Source of the DNA: Acididesulfobacillus acetoxydans
Lineage (GTDB): Bacteria > Bacillota > Desulfitobacteriia > Desulfitobacteriales > Desulfitobacteriaceae
NCBI RefSeq assembly: GCF_900016645.1
Contig: NZ_CDGJ01000090.1
Reading direction: 5' to 3' (one strand)
DNA length: 31,652 bases
Part shown: piece after piece, positions 8,140-14,522 of the stretch
Layout of the letters: each line of letters opens with the position of its first letter
Position numbering within the stretch: the first letter of the stretch is position 1
Notes under the pieces: generated by a model
Told to the model about the DNA's origin: nothing
The model's database searches: none
The model's input: the letters and a program-made list of their open reading frames with translations, nothing else
Translations under genes and position numbers: made by a program

Positions 8140-9331
8140 CGCAAAGCTTTTTGAACATCTCCCAAAACCAGAACTTAACGATAGGGCGTCCTTGCGACGG
8201 CATGTCCTGCCCTTCTGACGGACCGGCCGAACCGGCGGGCGCCCGTATTCCCCGCGCATCCGACCCTGCGCCTGCAGCCGCGTCTTGCGCCGCACCCGGG
8301 GCAGTCGCCCCCCGTGCTTGCTCAGCCTCCCACACGTTCAGAGCGGCGGGCGCCGCTTTGCCCTGAGCATCCTGCACCGCGCCTGCACGAGCCGCGTCCT
8401 GCAGCGCGGCCGCGGCAGCCGCATCCTGTGCCGGCCCGGCCCCCCACAAGTCCTGACCGTCGACCGCATCCTGTCCCCCGGCTGCGTTCTCTGCGCCGGT
8501 CCCCGATTCCGCTCCCTTTGTGGTCACACCCCCTCGTCCCGGTATATTCTCCTGTCCCTCCGTATTCCCCCGTCCCGCTGTATTGCTCTGTCCGTCCGCC
8601 TTCCCCTCGCGGGCTCTTTCCTTGGCGAGGGCTTTGTCCACACTGCGCTCAACCCCGGGACTTTCCGGCTTGATAGGAATACCCGGCTTTCCGTCGACCT
8701 GAACCGCGGTGGAATAGTTAATATCGACAAAGCATAAGGGAGGAAACAGGACGCACCACCAATTGGCACCCTGCGCGCGCCCGATCAGGATCCGGACGGC
8801 TTGGTAACGGCCCGCCGGCAAGACCAGTGAGCCGTATGATTTCGTCGGAAAATCGGCAGGCCCGAACTTGGCCTTGACCGGGTAATTCTTGCCCCACGCC
8901 TTCACCACTCCCTCCGCGATAGCTTGCATCTCCGGCAGGGCCTGCTCAAGCATGACGCGGGATGCCGCCAGGGAATGGGACTTGGCCAGCTCCGGCCCGA
9001 CCTTCTTTAAAATGGCGTCTCGGACAGCCCTTTTCAGGGCTTGATCATAGTCGCTGTCCGAGTTGGCAACCACGTGAAACCGAATCATTTGATCCGCCGG
9101 AAGCGTTTTAACCTGCTGCTCCAAGCGATTAAACTCCGCAGCCTCAGCCCCGGGAACAGCGGTTACGCGGGCCGGGGCCCGCAGCGCCCGGAGCGCACTC
9201 CCGCACAAGACCAGGACCAACACAATACCCAAAACCGCCGGGCCTAACCAACGTCCTTCGTGAACTCCCGTCCCTTTCGCTCCCTTTGTTCCGGCGGGAT
9301 TTTTTTGTCCGCACTTTATCGCCCTTTCCAT
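8117..9331 (-). CDS. spoIIR: Stage II sporulation protein R (SpoIIR) with a large low-complexity insert
   Basis: SpoIIR is the forespore signal protein that triggers processing of pro-sigma-E in the mother cell. The core is clear: membrane anchor (~30-48), IRFHVVANSDSDYDQALKRAV (83-103 region), YGSLVLPAGRYQAVRILIG (166-184) and WWCVLFPPLCFVD (191-203). The usual C-terminal segment (PIVKFWFWEMFKKL, 383-396) appears only after ~165 extra residues (~215-380). Those residues are rich in Ala, Gly, Gln and Asp with repeated 'QDAA'-like units. The protein is therefore 404 residues against ~220 for B. subtilis SpoIIR. I chose ATG 9331 because GAGGAG lies 9 bases upstream; the frame continues open well before it. 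The 3' end overlaps the LytTR gene by 23 bases. Confidence 0.95.
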   Translation of the reverse strand: MERAIKCGQKNPAGTKGAKGTGVHEGRWLGPAVLGIVLVLVLCGSALRALRAPARVTAVPGAEAAEFNRLEQQVKTLPADQMIRFHVVANSDSDYDQALKRAVRDAILKKVGPELAKSHSLAASRVMLEQALPEMQAIAEGVVKAWGKNYPVKAKFGPADFPTKSYGSLVLPAGRYQAVRILIGRAQGANWWCVLFPPLCFVDINYSTAVQVDGKPGIPIKPESPGVERSVDKALAKERAREGKADGQSNTAGRGNTEGQENIPGRGGVTTKGAESGTGAENAAGGQDAVDGQDLWGAGPAQDAAAAAALQDAARAGAVQDAQGKAAPAALNVWEAEQARGATAPGAAQDAAAGAGSDARGIRAPAGSAGPSEGQDMPSQGRPIVKFWFWEMFKKLCVKVPEFL

Positions 9332-9640
9332 CGCGTTTCTCCTCGTACTCTGAAAAATTCCCCGTGATTCCAAGAACCTCAGCCCTTTGTCGCCGGCTCC
9401 GCAGAGATAGTCCGACCGGCTGTTTCTTCGTGCTTCACCCGTTTCACCCGTTGATCCCCTGTTGACAGTTTTGCCCGTTCTATGTTCTTTTAAACACAAG
9501 CGCAGCTTAAATAACCTAAAGACAAAGCCACAAGCGGCACAAACTGCCGAATTATTCCTCTTCAATGCGGTTCTCCCCCCTCCTAAAACCCCATATACTC
9601 TCTGCAGGAGATATGGACCCTCCGGAGGAGGAGAGAACCT
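9332..9640. other. Divergent intergenic region between spoIIR and the ZIP gene
   Basis: About 309 bp without a gene. It must hold the promoters of both flanking genes. A perfect -35-like TTGACA on the plus strand (9462-9467) has no good -10 at 16-18 bases. On the minus strand GGGGAATTTT (~25 bases before the spoIIR ribosome site) resembles the -10 of sigma-F promoters, but no matching -35 is evident. Both are left as weak candidates. Confidence 0.3.
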
Positions 9641-10381
9641 ATGGCAAATTTCGGCGGAATCCTCTGGATCAGCACCGTCGCGGGGCTGGCCACAACCCTG
9701 GGCAGCGTGCTGGTCCTCCTCTTCGGACACCCCCAGGAAAAAACCTTAGCCACCCTGCTGGCCGGTGCCGGCGGGGTAATGCTCTCGGTGGTCACCGTCG
9801 ATCTTCTGCCCTCAGCCTGGAAGATCGGACCCCCGAGCCAAATGGCCGCCGGTCTCATCGCGGGCCTCTTCTTCATGTACTTGGCTGATCGGCGCCTCAA
9901 TACCCCCTCCGGTACTCTTCCCTTAACCCGGCGGCAAAGGCTCAAACGCGTAGGACTCCTGGTCGCCGCCGGAATCGCCTTGCATGACTTACCCGAAGGA
10001 ATGGCTATCGCGGTGGGCCGGGAAACTTCGCACGACCTGGGGTTTCTCATCGCTTTCGCCATCACCCTGCACAATCTGCCGGAAGGAATGGCGACCGCCA
10101 CTCCCTTAAAGATGGCAAACATCCGCCCCTGGAAAATTCTCCTTCTCAATCTCGGAATTGCCGTCTTTACGCCTTTGGGTGCCGTCATCGGGCTGTTCGC
10201 CCTCACTGCCGTGCAAAACTCCCTCGCTTTTTTCCTGGCCTTGGCCGCCGGAGCCATGGCCTTCTTGGTCGTGGGCGAAATGTGGCCCCTGGCACGCGAA
10301 CGCCATCCCCACTACGCCCTCCTGGGCTTGACCCTGGGATATATCTTATTTTCGCTCGTAAGCGTTTTTTACCCCCACTAA
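9641..10381 (+). CDS. ZIP-family divalent metal transporter
   Basis: This 246-residue, roughly eight-helix membrane protein imports zinc or another divalent cation. The two signature metal-binding helices are both intact: HDLPEGMAIAVG (His115, Glu119) and HNLPEGMATATP (His144, Asn145, Glu148). The His/Arg-rich loop between helices 3 and 4 is short and basic (DRRLNTPSGTLPLTRRQRLK) rather than histidine-rich. The ATG follows a strong GGAGGAGGAG sequence. It is a single gene, divergent from spoIIR. No metal-responsive operator was recognised. Confidence 0.94.
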   Translation: MANFGGILWISTVAGLATTLGSVLVLLFGHPQEKTLATLLAGAGGVMLSVVTVDLLPSAWKIGPPSQMAAGLIAGLFFMYLADRRLNTPSGTLPLTRRQRLKRVGLLVAAGIALHDLPEGMAIAVGRETSHDLGFLIAFAITLHNLPEGMATATPLKMANIRPWKILLLNLGIAVFTPLGAVIGLFALTAVQNSLAFFLALAAGAMAFLVVGEMWPLARERHPHYALLGLTLGYILFSLVSVFYPH

Positions 10382-10413
10382 TCCGGCTCACTGCCCCGTC
10401 TTTCCCCTCCCTG

Positions 10414-10428
10414 CCGGCGCCGCGCCGG
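10414..10428. other. Short GC hairpin after the ZIP gene
   Basis: CCGGCG-CCG-CGCCGG forms a 6-bp stem 33 bases after the ZIP stop codon. It has no T-run, so it is at best a weak terminator. Confidence 0.3.
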
Positions 10429-10483
10429 TGCGGCATCGGGAGCGGCCCCTGACCCCTCATCCCCGCCTTGCGGCCCAGACCTC

Positions 10484-10542
10484 TGACCAAGAGGCTTGGC
10501 CGCATGCCCCCGGCTTTACCCGGCTTGAGCCATGGGGAGATT
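10484..10542 (+). repeat. Dispersed element, copy A (IS200/IS605 right-end-like)
   Basis: This segment begins TGACCAAGAGGCTTGG, continues GCCGCATGCC and ends AGCCATGGGGAGATT. A second copy lies at 19941-19989. The first 25 bases match at 23 positions and the last 15 at 14; the middle differs by a ~10-base insertion. The end has the shape of the hairpin typical of IS200/IS605 right ends (CCCC-GGCTT...AGCC-GGGG). No transposase gene is adjacent, so it would be a solitary remnant. Confidence 0.5.
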
Positions 10543-10563
10543 CAGCCCTGGTTTCCGCCCCCG

Positions 10564-10652
10564 GCCCCTGTTCCCCCGGTCTCCGATCCCTGACCCCTGT
10601 TCCCCCGGCCTCCGCTCCGCTTCTGACCCCCGGCCTCCGATCCCCGGCCTCT
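10564..10652. repeat. Degenerate 29-bp tandem repeat
   Basis: The unit CCCCTGTTCCCCCGG + (T/C)CTCCG(A/C)TCC occurs at 10565 and again at 10594, and a shortened third unit (CCCCGGCCTCCGATCC) follows at ~10627. It fills most of the non-coding space between the ZIP gene and the YlbF gene. Confidence 0.7.
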
Positions 10653-10720
10653 TGTAACGGCACCTCTCGACCCGTTTCCGCATAAGTTGTAACTGAGGAA
10701 AAAAGGGAGGTGCCCCAAGA

Positions 10721-11197
10721 ATGAGCTACATTGACAAAGCCAGGGAATTGGGCGAAGCCTTGGCCCAAACACCGGAAATCCAGAGCATAAAGGCGGCGGA
10801 GGCCGCCATTCTTGCCGATCCCGAAACCCGGGAGGCTTTCGCCAAGTACCAGGAAAAAGAAAAGCAACTGGTGGCCGCCCAAATGATCACTAAAGTGGTT
10901 CCCGAAAAAGATGCCTTGGCTCTGATCGATCTCAAGATTCGTCTTATGAACAAATACCCGCTGATAAAATCGTTCTTTGCCCAACAACAAAAATACGAAA
11001 AGATGATGGCCATGGTTAATCTGACCCTGACCACGGCCATTCACGGCATGCCCAGCGCCCAAGATCTTCCCTTACCCGAAGAGCTGAAAAATGCCGCCCA
11101 ACACCTCCTCGATAACATCGCGGGCGGACACAAAATGCCGGCCATGGACGTCCCGTCTGACTTCAAACTCCCCCAAGGATTTAAGCTTCCCGGCTAG
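10721..11197 (+). CDS. YlbF-family protein
   Basis: This 158-residue, mostly helical cytoplasmic protein matches the YlbF/YmcA (RicF/RicA) family. It opens YIDKARELGEALAQTPEIQS, has AILADPETREAFAKYQEKEK, and then a second long helix region (MMAMVNLTLTTAIHG). In B. subtilis such proteins form the Y-complex with YaaT. That complex guides RNase Y and promotes sporulation, competence and biofilm development. The last ~40 residues (PEELKNAAQHLLDNIAGGHK onward, Lys/Pro-rich) extend beyond the usual domain. GGAGG lies ~10 bases before the ATG. The gene is single, ended by a strong terminator at 11241. Confidence 0.88.
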   Translation: MSYIDKARELGEALAQTPEIQSIKAAEAAILADPETREAFAKYQEKEKQLVAAQMITKVVPEKDALALIDLKIRLMNKYPLIKSFFAQQQKYEKMMAMVNLTLTTAIHGMPSAQDLPLPEELKNAAQHLLDNIAGGHKMPAMDVPSDFKLPQGFKLPG

Positions 11198-11240
11198 AAA
11201 CACTCGTCCCGCCTTGCCCCGTCCCGCCTCGGCACTGAAA

Positions 11241-11280
11241 AGAGATGGCTCACGCAACTGAGCCATCTCTCTTGTTCTTT
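11241..11280 (+). terminator. Terminator of the YlbF gene
   Basis: A perfect 12-bp stem (AGAGATGGCTCA / TGAGCCATCTCT) around a six-base loop is followed by CTTGTTCTTT. It lies 44 bases after the stop codon. Confidence 0.88.
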
Positions 11281-11410
11281 CGCTGCTCTCTGGTTCTTCC
11301 CGTGCTCTCGCATTCCTTCAGTGCCCTCCGTTATTTCTGACCTGTCTCGTTTCTCTGTCCCCCTGTTTTTCTGTCTCCCTGTCTTTCTGTCTTTTCTCTC
11401 CTTGGACGTT

Positions 11411-12769
11411 TCATTTGGTTCCGGAGGGCCGTGGCGGGTAATACCCCGGGGGCGGAAATCCCTGGGGCGCTATTCCTTCCCCGACGCCCAACCCGTCGCC
11501 CCCTGCCGGGGAACCATTTGCCGCCGCGGCCGCAATCCCGGCACCCGCCGGCACACCGGCCGCGGCCCCTGCCAAAGCACCTGCTCCGGCGGCTGCACCC
11601 GCTCCCAACATAGCGCCTGGACCCCCGGGCAAAGCCTCCGGCACAGGAGAGACGACCGCTTCCGGCACATACGTTTCCGGCCCGGGAACCGGTACTTTGC
11701 CACCGCCCCCGAACAGCCCGCTGATCTTACCCCAAAGGGAACCTGCGGCATTTCTGAAAGGTTTCACAAAAGTAGCGGGTCCCGTCGCCTCCTTGACTTT
11801 GAGTATGATCGGCCCACGGGGTGCTTGACCCAGATACTGCGGGTTTTCCACAGAAACCACCACCCGCTCATAGGGAGCCAGCGGAACCGGGCTGTTGAAT
11901 TGGGCGCGGTAAACCCCGTTTCCCACCGGTGCCATTACCCCGGCCAAAAAGCCCGTCTGTCCTTTCTTGTCTACAAGATAAGTGGCATAGACCGGCCCCT
12001 TGCCCCCGGGTGAACCTCCGCTCTGAAAAACATTGGGCGGAGGCAGATTGGCTACCATAAGAAAGGTGTTATCCGGGGAGATGGTCGCCACGCCATTTCC
12101 CATGATCCCTTCAGCCGCCGCCTGGAGAACGAGCTGACGCATCTGGGGCATCCCCCCGAATCCTCCGTCGCTGCCCAAAAATGAAAACGGTCCTTTTCCC
12201 ATCTTGCCACTTCCCGACGACGTGTTTGTTCCCTGCCAATTGCCCGGCACCCCCGGGCTGCCTTCCTGAGAGTTCCCCATCAAGGGCCCGGCAGATCCCG
12301 GAGCGGAATATCCTTGAGACGCCTGAGGGGGATAACCTGGAGGGGGATAACCTTGAGAAGGATAACCTTGAGACGGGTAACCTTGAGACGGGTAACCTTG
12401 AGACGGGTAACCCTGAGAAGGGTAACCTCGGGAAGGATAGCCTTGAGAAGGATAACCCTGAGGAGAGCCGCTCGGATAGCCCTGCGGCAGGCCGCCCGGA
12501 TAACCCCCCGGCGTTTGTGCCGGGAAAGGGTAACCCTGATAACCCGACCCGGGCTCCGTTCTTTTCGCCCCGATGAATCCTCCCCGCAGGTTCCGGATCT
12601 GGCCGTCTTTCTGAAAAAAACCACTGCCCTTTAACCCAGACCCTAGAGTATTGCGAATGGCCCCGGGCGACGGGCCCATACCCGGCGGCGGTGCGGGCGG
12701 TTGGGCCGGAAATCCCGGCTGCCCCATGAAAGCGTTCTCCTCGTTGGGCCCCTGTCGGCCGAATTTCAT
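11411..12769 (-). CDS. GYPSQ-repeat protein with a predicted beta-sandwich domain; possible spore surface protein
   Basis: I do not recognise a named family for this 452-residue protein. Residues 75-155 are Gly/Tyr/Pro-rich, with about seven near-perfect YPSQG units. Residues ~227-327 form a beta-rich domain (ATISPDNTFLMVANLPPPN, VYATYLVDKKGQTGFLAGVM, YERVVVSVENPQYL, GPIILKV) whose layout resembles the extracytoplasmic domain of RskA-type anti-sigma factors. No membrane helix or signal peptide is visible, and the C-terminus is Ala/Gly- then Pro-rich. ATG 12769 has a weak AAGGGAAG ahead; an alternative ATG at 12727 (MGQPGFP) has GAGGAG 9 bases ahead and may be the true start. A sigma-K-like promoter lies upstream, which together with the repeats suggests a spore coat or exosporium protein. 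That role is inference. Confidence 0.75.
   Translation of the reverse strand: MKFGRQGPNEENAFMGQPGFPAQPPAPPPGMGPSPGAIRNTLGSGLKGSGFFQKDGQIRNLRGGFIGAKRTEPGSGYQGYPFPAQTPGGYPGGLPQGYPSGSPQGYPSQGYPSRGYPSQGYPSQGYPSQGYPSQGYPSQGYPPPGYPPQASQGYSAPGSAGPLMGNSQEGSPGVPGNWQGTNTSSGSGKMGKGPFSFLGSDGGFGGMPQMRQLVLQAAAEGIMGNGVATISPDNTFLMVANLPPPNVFQSGGSPGGKGPVYATYLVDKKGQTGFLAGVMAPVGNGVYRAQFNSPVPLAPYERVVVSVENPQYLGQAPRGPIILKVKEATGPATFVKPFRNAAGSLWGKISGLFGGGGKVPVPGPETYVPEAVVSPVPEALPGGPGAMLGAGAAAGAGALAGAAAGVPAGAGIAAAAANGSPAGGDGLGVGEGIAPQGFPPPGYYPPRPSGTK
12330..12480. repeat. 15-bp tandem repeat encoding YPSQG
   Basis: On the plus strand the unit GGTAACCTTGAGACG recurs with small changes at 15-base spacing, about eight to nine times, within the coding region of the repeat protein. 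The frame is preserved because 15 is a multiple of three, so unit number can vary between strains without breaking the gene. Confidence 0.85.
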
Positions 12770-12821
12770 ATGCTTCCCTTCTTTCTGACCGCTAAAGCCC
12801 CCTGACCAAAAACCTGTATTA

Positions 12822-12848
12822 TAATGTATGTTAAAAATCGCCAGAAGT
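12822..12848 (-). promoter_or_regulatory. Putative sigma-K-type (mother-cell) promoter
   Basis: On the minus strand CATACATTA (12830-12822) matches the sigma-K -10 consensus CATANNNTA. An AC dinucleotide lies exactly 16 bases upstream (12848-12847), as expected for the -35. It lies ~50 bases before the start codon of the YPSQG-repeat gene. A sigma-A-like TATAAT overlaps the same place, so sigma-A use cannot be excluded. Confidence 0.5.
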
Positions 12849-13017
12849 TCAACCGGGCACTCCGGTCAACACGTCCGACGCGGCCTGCCCCGGCGACCCC
12901 GCCTCCCATGCCTCAAACCCGTCAGCGCCTTCCCGCCGCCATAAACCATCGATGTGCACCCCAAACTTTGGCCATAACCCGCCATCGCCCCGACCGCGCG
13001 TCACCACACCCGAACCA

Positions 13018-13071
13018 TAGGCCTACACCTTACTGTAGGCCTACACCTTACTATAGGCCTACACCTTAAAA
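13018..13071. repeat. Three 18-bp direct repeats with embedded palindrome
   Basis: TAGGCCTACACCTTACTG is repeated three times head-to-tail (13018, 13036, 13054) with changes only in the last four bases. Each unit starts with the 8-bp palindrome TAGGCCTA. They sit immediately before a terminator, between the YPSQG-repeat gene and the SleB gene. No other gene lies in the 414-bp gap 12770-13183. Confidence 0.9.
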
Positions 13072-13112
13072 CCCGTCTTTTCCCCCAAAACAAGGCGGGG
13101 AAAAACGGGTTT
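13068..13112. terminator. Bidirectional terminator after the SleB gene
   Basis: AAACCCGTCTTTTCCCC and GGGGAAAAACGGGTTT can pair with one bulge or mismatch around an ~11-base loop, with T-rich flanks on both strands. It lies ~70 bases beyond the SleB gene stop codon. Confidence 0.75.
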
Positions 13113-13183
13113 CTTCATTCACTGCACGCTAACCCACTGACCTCCATCGAAGGCCTCATGCAAGCAACCTTTCCATATGCCGT

Positions 13184-14197
13184 TCAAATGCTGAAGACGT
13201 GGTTCCCGATCTGTGTAACAACCGGCCTGCTTTTGATCCAGTGATCCGTCGCCAACCTGGGATTGTAATAGTAGAGTGCCCCATGTGTGGGGTCCTCCCC
13301 GGCCAGCGCGGCCTCGGCCGCTTTGTAAGCCATGGCGTCCGGTTTAAGAAGAATCTGGTGATCGGCCACCGAGGTAAAAGCCCCCGGCTGAAAGATCACG
13401 CCCCGAATCGTTTTGGGAAAGTGCGGGTCTTTGAGGCGATTCAGAACTACGGCTCCCACCGCCACCTGCCCTTCAAAATCTTCCCCTCGGGCCTCCGCAT
13501 AGATCACTCGCGCCAACAGATCGACATCCGACTGACTGTAGGTCGGTTCGTCTTCCCCGCGTGAGACGGGAATAGAACTTTCCGCCGTTAAAGTCAAAAG
13601 ATTTATCGCCCCGCCGCTCCCGGATGTAACTCCCGGTTGACGCGGCCCGGGGCCTGAAACCTGCTCTTTCCCGGAATTTCCGGCTGCCGCCCGCCGTTGA
13701 TCCTTGCCTTTGGCTGCAATGCCCGCAGTCACAACCCCTTGCGCGATTGAGGCCGCGGCCGTGGCCTTTGCGCTTTCGGCCTTGTCTGTCATCCAGACGT
13801 TAACCACCTGCACTTTGCCCACAGACGGGTCGAAGGACTCGGAATACACCGGAACCCACAGCGTCTGCCCTGCCTCAATCTCACTCGGCTCGCACAGCCC
13901 GTTTAAAGCATCCATCTCCTTCACAGTCGTCCCATACTCCCGGGCCAAACTCCAGATGGTTTCCCCCCGGCCCACCGTCACCCTGTGCACCGGACTTGAA
14001 CTGCCTAACTTAAGCGGTACCGGGCCCGTCCCCGCCGGACAGTTCCCGTTCGCTTTCTCTCCTTGTGGCGGCAAACTGCCGGACCCTCTTCCCGAACACT
14101 CCTGTCCTTGGGCCGGAAAAACGGAAGTCTGGAGTAAAAACAAGACGATCACCCCGCACAGAAACGCCGCGGATTTCCGACTTCGTCGGTGTGGCAA
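13184..14197 (-). CDS. LysM plus SleB/CwlJ-type cell-wall (spore cortex-lytic) hydrolase
   Basis: This is an exported peptidoglycan hydrolase of ~337 residues. After a signal peptide (SAAFLCGVIVLFLLQTSVFPAQG) comes one LysM domain (HRVTVGRGETIWSLAREYGT...LWVPVY). A low-complexity linker leads to a Hydrolase_2 domain covering the last ~115 residues (LLARVIYAEARGEDFEGQVA, VAVGAVVLNRLKDPHFPKTI, HGALYYYNP). The Glu of YAEARGE is the expected catalytic residue. SleB enzymes act on muramic-lactam cortex during germination; the LysM replaces the usual PG_binding_1 domain. The longest frame starts at TTG 14215 without a ribosome site. I prefer TTG 14197, which has AGAGGTGA six bases upstream. Monocistronic, with a terminator at 13068. 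Confidence 0.93.
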   Translation of the reverse strand: MPHRRSRKSAAFLCGVIVLFLLQTSVFPAQGQECSGRGSGSLPPQGEKANGNCPAGTGPVPLKLGSSSPVHRVTVGRGETIWSLAREYGTTVKEMDALNGLCEPSEIEAGQTLWVPVYSESFDPSVGKVQVVNVWMTDKAESAKATAAASIAQGVVTAGIAAKGKDQRRAAAGNSGKEQVSGPGPRQPGVTSGSGGAINLLTLTAESSIPVSRGEDEPTYSQSDVDLLARVIYAEARGEDFEGQVAVGAVVLNRLKDPHFPKTIRGVIFQPGAFTSVADHQILLKPDAMAYKAAEAALAGEDPTHGALYYYNPRLATDHWIKSRPVVTQIGNHVFSI

Positions 14198-14240
14198 AAA
14201 AATCACCTCTCGCAATACAGACTGGAACCAGCCCTTTCTG

Positions 14241-14261
14241 AGGCCGTTTTTCGGCCTTTTT
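14241..14261 (+). terminator. Small hairpin with T-run (terminator-like)
   Basis: AGGCCG-TTTTT-CGGCCT is followed by TTTTT on the plus strand. No plus-strand gene lies upstream, so it may block antisense transcription or simply be part of the SleB gene leader read from the other side. Confidence 0.4.
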
Positions 14262-14338
14262 CGGGTAGTTCCTAGTCTTTCCCAGAATAGGCGATTCTAA
14301 ACTTTCGGGTCATTCCCTCAGCCCCACCGATGGTTAAT

Positions 14339-14363
14339 GTGCATAGAACCCCGTATAATGCAC
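14339..14363 (+). promoter_or_regulatory. Candidate cooS promoter with overlapping inverted repeat
   Basis: TATAAT at 14354-14359 is a perfect -10 element. The -35 position (TGGTTA, 14331-14336) is poor, as is common for activator-dependent promoters. A perfect inverted repeat GTGCAT-N13-ATGCAC (14339-14344 / 14358-14363) overlaps the -10 and could be an operator. Transcription from here would give a ~157-base leader containing the structure at 14426-14510. Confidence 0.45.
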
Positions 14364-14425
14364 AAACTTTTTTCGGAGCCAGCCCGTCAGCCCTAATAGC
14401 ATTTTCATGGCGAAGGGTGGAGTCT

Positions 14426-14510
14426 ACCCCCGCCGAAGCTGAGTACAGGGAACCACTCCCACTTGTGAACGTGGGGGTCTCACGGCTGGATGAATGAATG
14501 ACGCGGGGGT
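14426..14510 (+). ncRNA. Predicted structured RNA in the cooS leader
   Basis: Three nested helices can form. P1: ACCCCCGC (14426-14433) with GCGGGGGT (14503-14510), 8 perfect pairs. P2: AGCTGAG (14437-14443) with CTCA and GCT at 14479-14482 and 14485-14487, 7 pairs with a two-base bulge. P3: ACTCCCAC (14455-14462) with GTGGGGGT (14471-14478), 8 pairs including one G-U. The 3' strand of P1 contains the G-rich Shine-Dalgarno region (GGGGGTGA) of cooS, whose ATG is at 14523, so P1 would hide the ribosome site. I do not recognise a known riboswitch class. An alternative is a remnant 3' end of an IS200/IS605 tnpB gene with its guide-RNA scaffold. Confidence 0.5.
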
Positions 14511-14522
14511 GAACTGTCTGTC

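Noticed and set aside
9462..9467. TTGACA as a promoter of the ZIP gene
   Set aside because: No acceptable -10 hexamer is found 16-18 bases downstream.
12181..12634. Repeat-rich plus-strand frames (NLETGNLETG and VTLRRVTLRR type)
   Set aside because: They are other-frame readings of the 15-bp YPSQG repeats and carry no ribosome site.
13018..13071. CRISPR array
   Set aside because: The three 18-bp units are directly adjacent without spacers, and no cas genes are present.
14410..14450. T-box leader (AGGGTGG-like motif before cooS)
   Set aside because: AGGGTGGAGTCTACC only partly resembles the T-box motif AGGGTGGNACCGCG; there is no specifier stem, terminator pair or aminoacyl-tRNA-related gene.
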